DNA of 35,696 bases from Oscillospiraceae bacterium (GTDB lineage: Bacteria > Bacillota > Clostridia > Oscillospirales > Oscillospiraceae): contig SVKT01000002.1 in NCBI GenBank assembly GCA_015068335.1, positions 1 to 35,696 on the forward strand, read 5' to 3'. This document shows, one piece after another, positions 35,506 to 35,696 of this stretch. The notes below the pieces were generated by a model. That model was not told the DNA's origin. It did no database searches and worked only from the letters and a program-made list of their open reading frames with translations. The position numbers and the translations under genes were made by a program. Within the stretch, counting starts at the first letter, position 1; the number at the start of each line of letters is the position of its first letter.

Positions 35506-35536
35506 CGGAGCCGGTGGGGAAAACCTGCCGGCTCTT
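35506..35536 (+). terminator. Possible intrinsic terminator
   Basis: GAGCCGG...CCGGCTC followed by TTTTTT; no recognised plus-strand gene ends here. Confidence 0.5.
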
Positions 35537-35673
35537 TTTTGCTGCCATTAGTGTACCAAACTCCGGAAGCGAAAGCAACCAATGACAAAAAATTTTGCTT
35601 GTTGCAAAAACAACCGAAAGCCGCAGTATATTATGATATTCTAATGCCAACCTAGAAGAAAGGCGGTGAGCTT

Positions 35674-35696
35674 TTGAAAGAGCGCATCGATTATGG
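35674..35696 (+). CDS. Start of a gene truncated by the window edge
   Basis: AAAGGCGGTGAG RBS followed by TTG AAA GAG CGC ATC GAT TAT GG; AT-rich promoter-like region upstream. Confidence 0.4.

Noticed and set aside
1-35696. tRNA, rRNA, transposase or integrase genes
   Set aside because: None recognised in either strand; no att-like direct repeats identified at block edges by eye.

Overview
The window looks like chromosomal DNA of a GC-rich Clostridia/Oscillospiraceae-type Firmicute; taxonomy is inferred from gene content only. It contains: (i) the 3' part of a secreted phosphodiester-glycosidase (NAGPA-like) protein with C-terminal SLH repeats; (ii) a minus-strand PBSX/XkdE-X-like contractile phage structural module physically split into two blocks. 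The left block (3103-11138) runs capsid to baseplate (XkdU-like). The right block (28794-31847) carries portal, scaffold, tail fibre and an XkdX-like gene; (iii) between the blocks, a plus-strand cell-surface polysaccharide cluster: Wzy_C/ligase-like protein, bacillosamine-type aminotransferase, PglC-like phosphoglycosyl transferase, PglD- and LpxD-like acyltransferases, PIG-L deacetylase, UDP-L-FucNAc genes (fnlABC/capEFG-like), glycosyltransferases, Wzy, Wzz and Wzx; (iv) right of the second phage block, a PglF/CapD-like dehydratase, then recR and rpe. Main points of interest: (a) re-inserting the left phage block between scaffold and tail fibre restores the canonical PBSX order; (b) the module has portal, capsid, sheath, tube and baseplate, but no recognisable tape-measure, terminase, lysis or integration gene; the usual tape-measure slot is filled by a chaperone-like protein with a low-complexity C-terminal extension; (c) the palindromic tetramer CATG is completely absent from the window by manual scan, and AGCT occurs only three times, including across the phage-derived genes.
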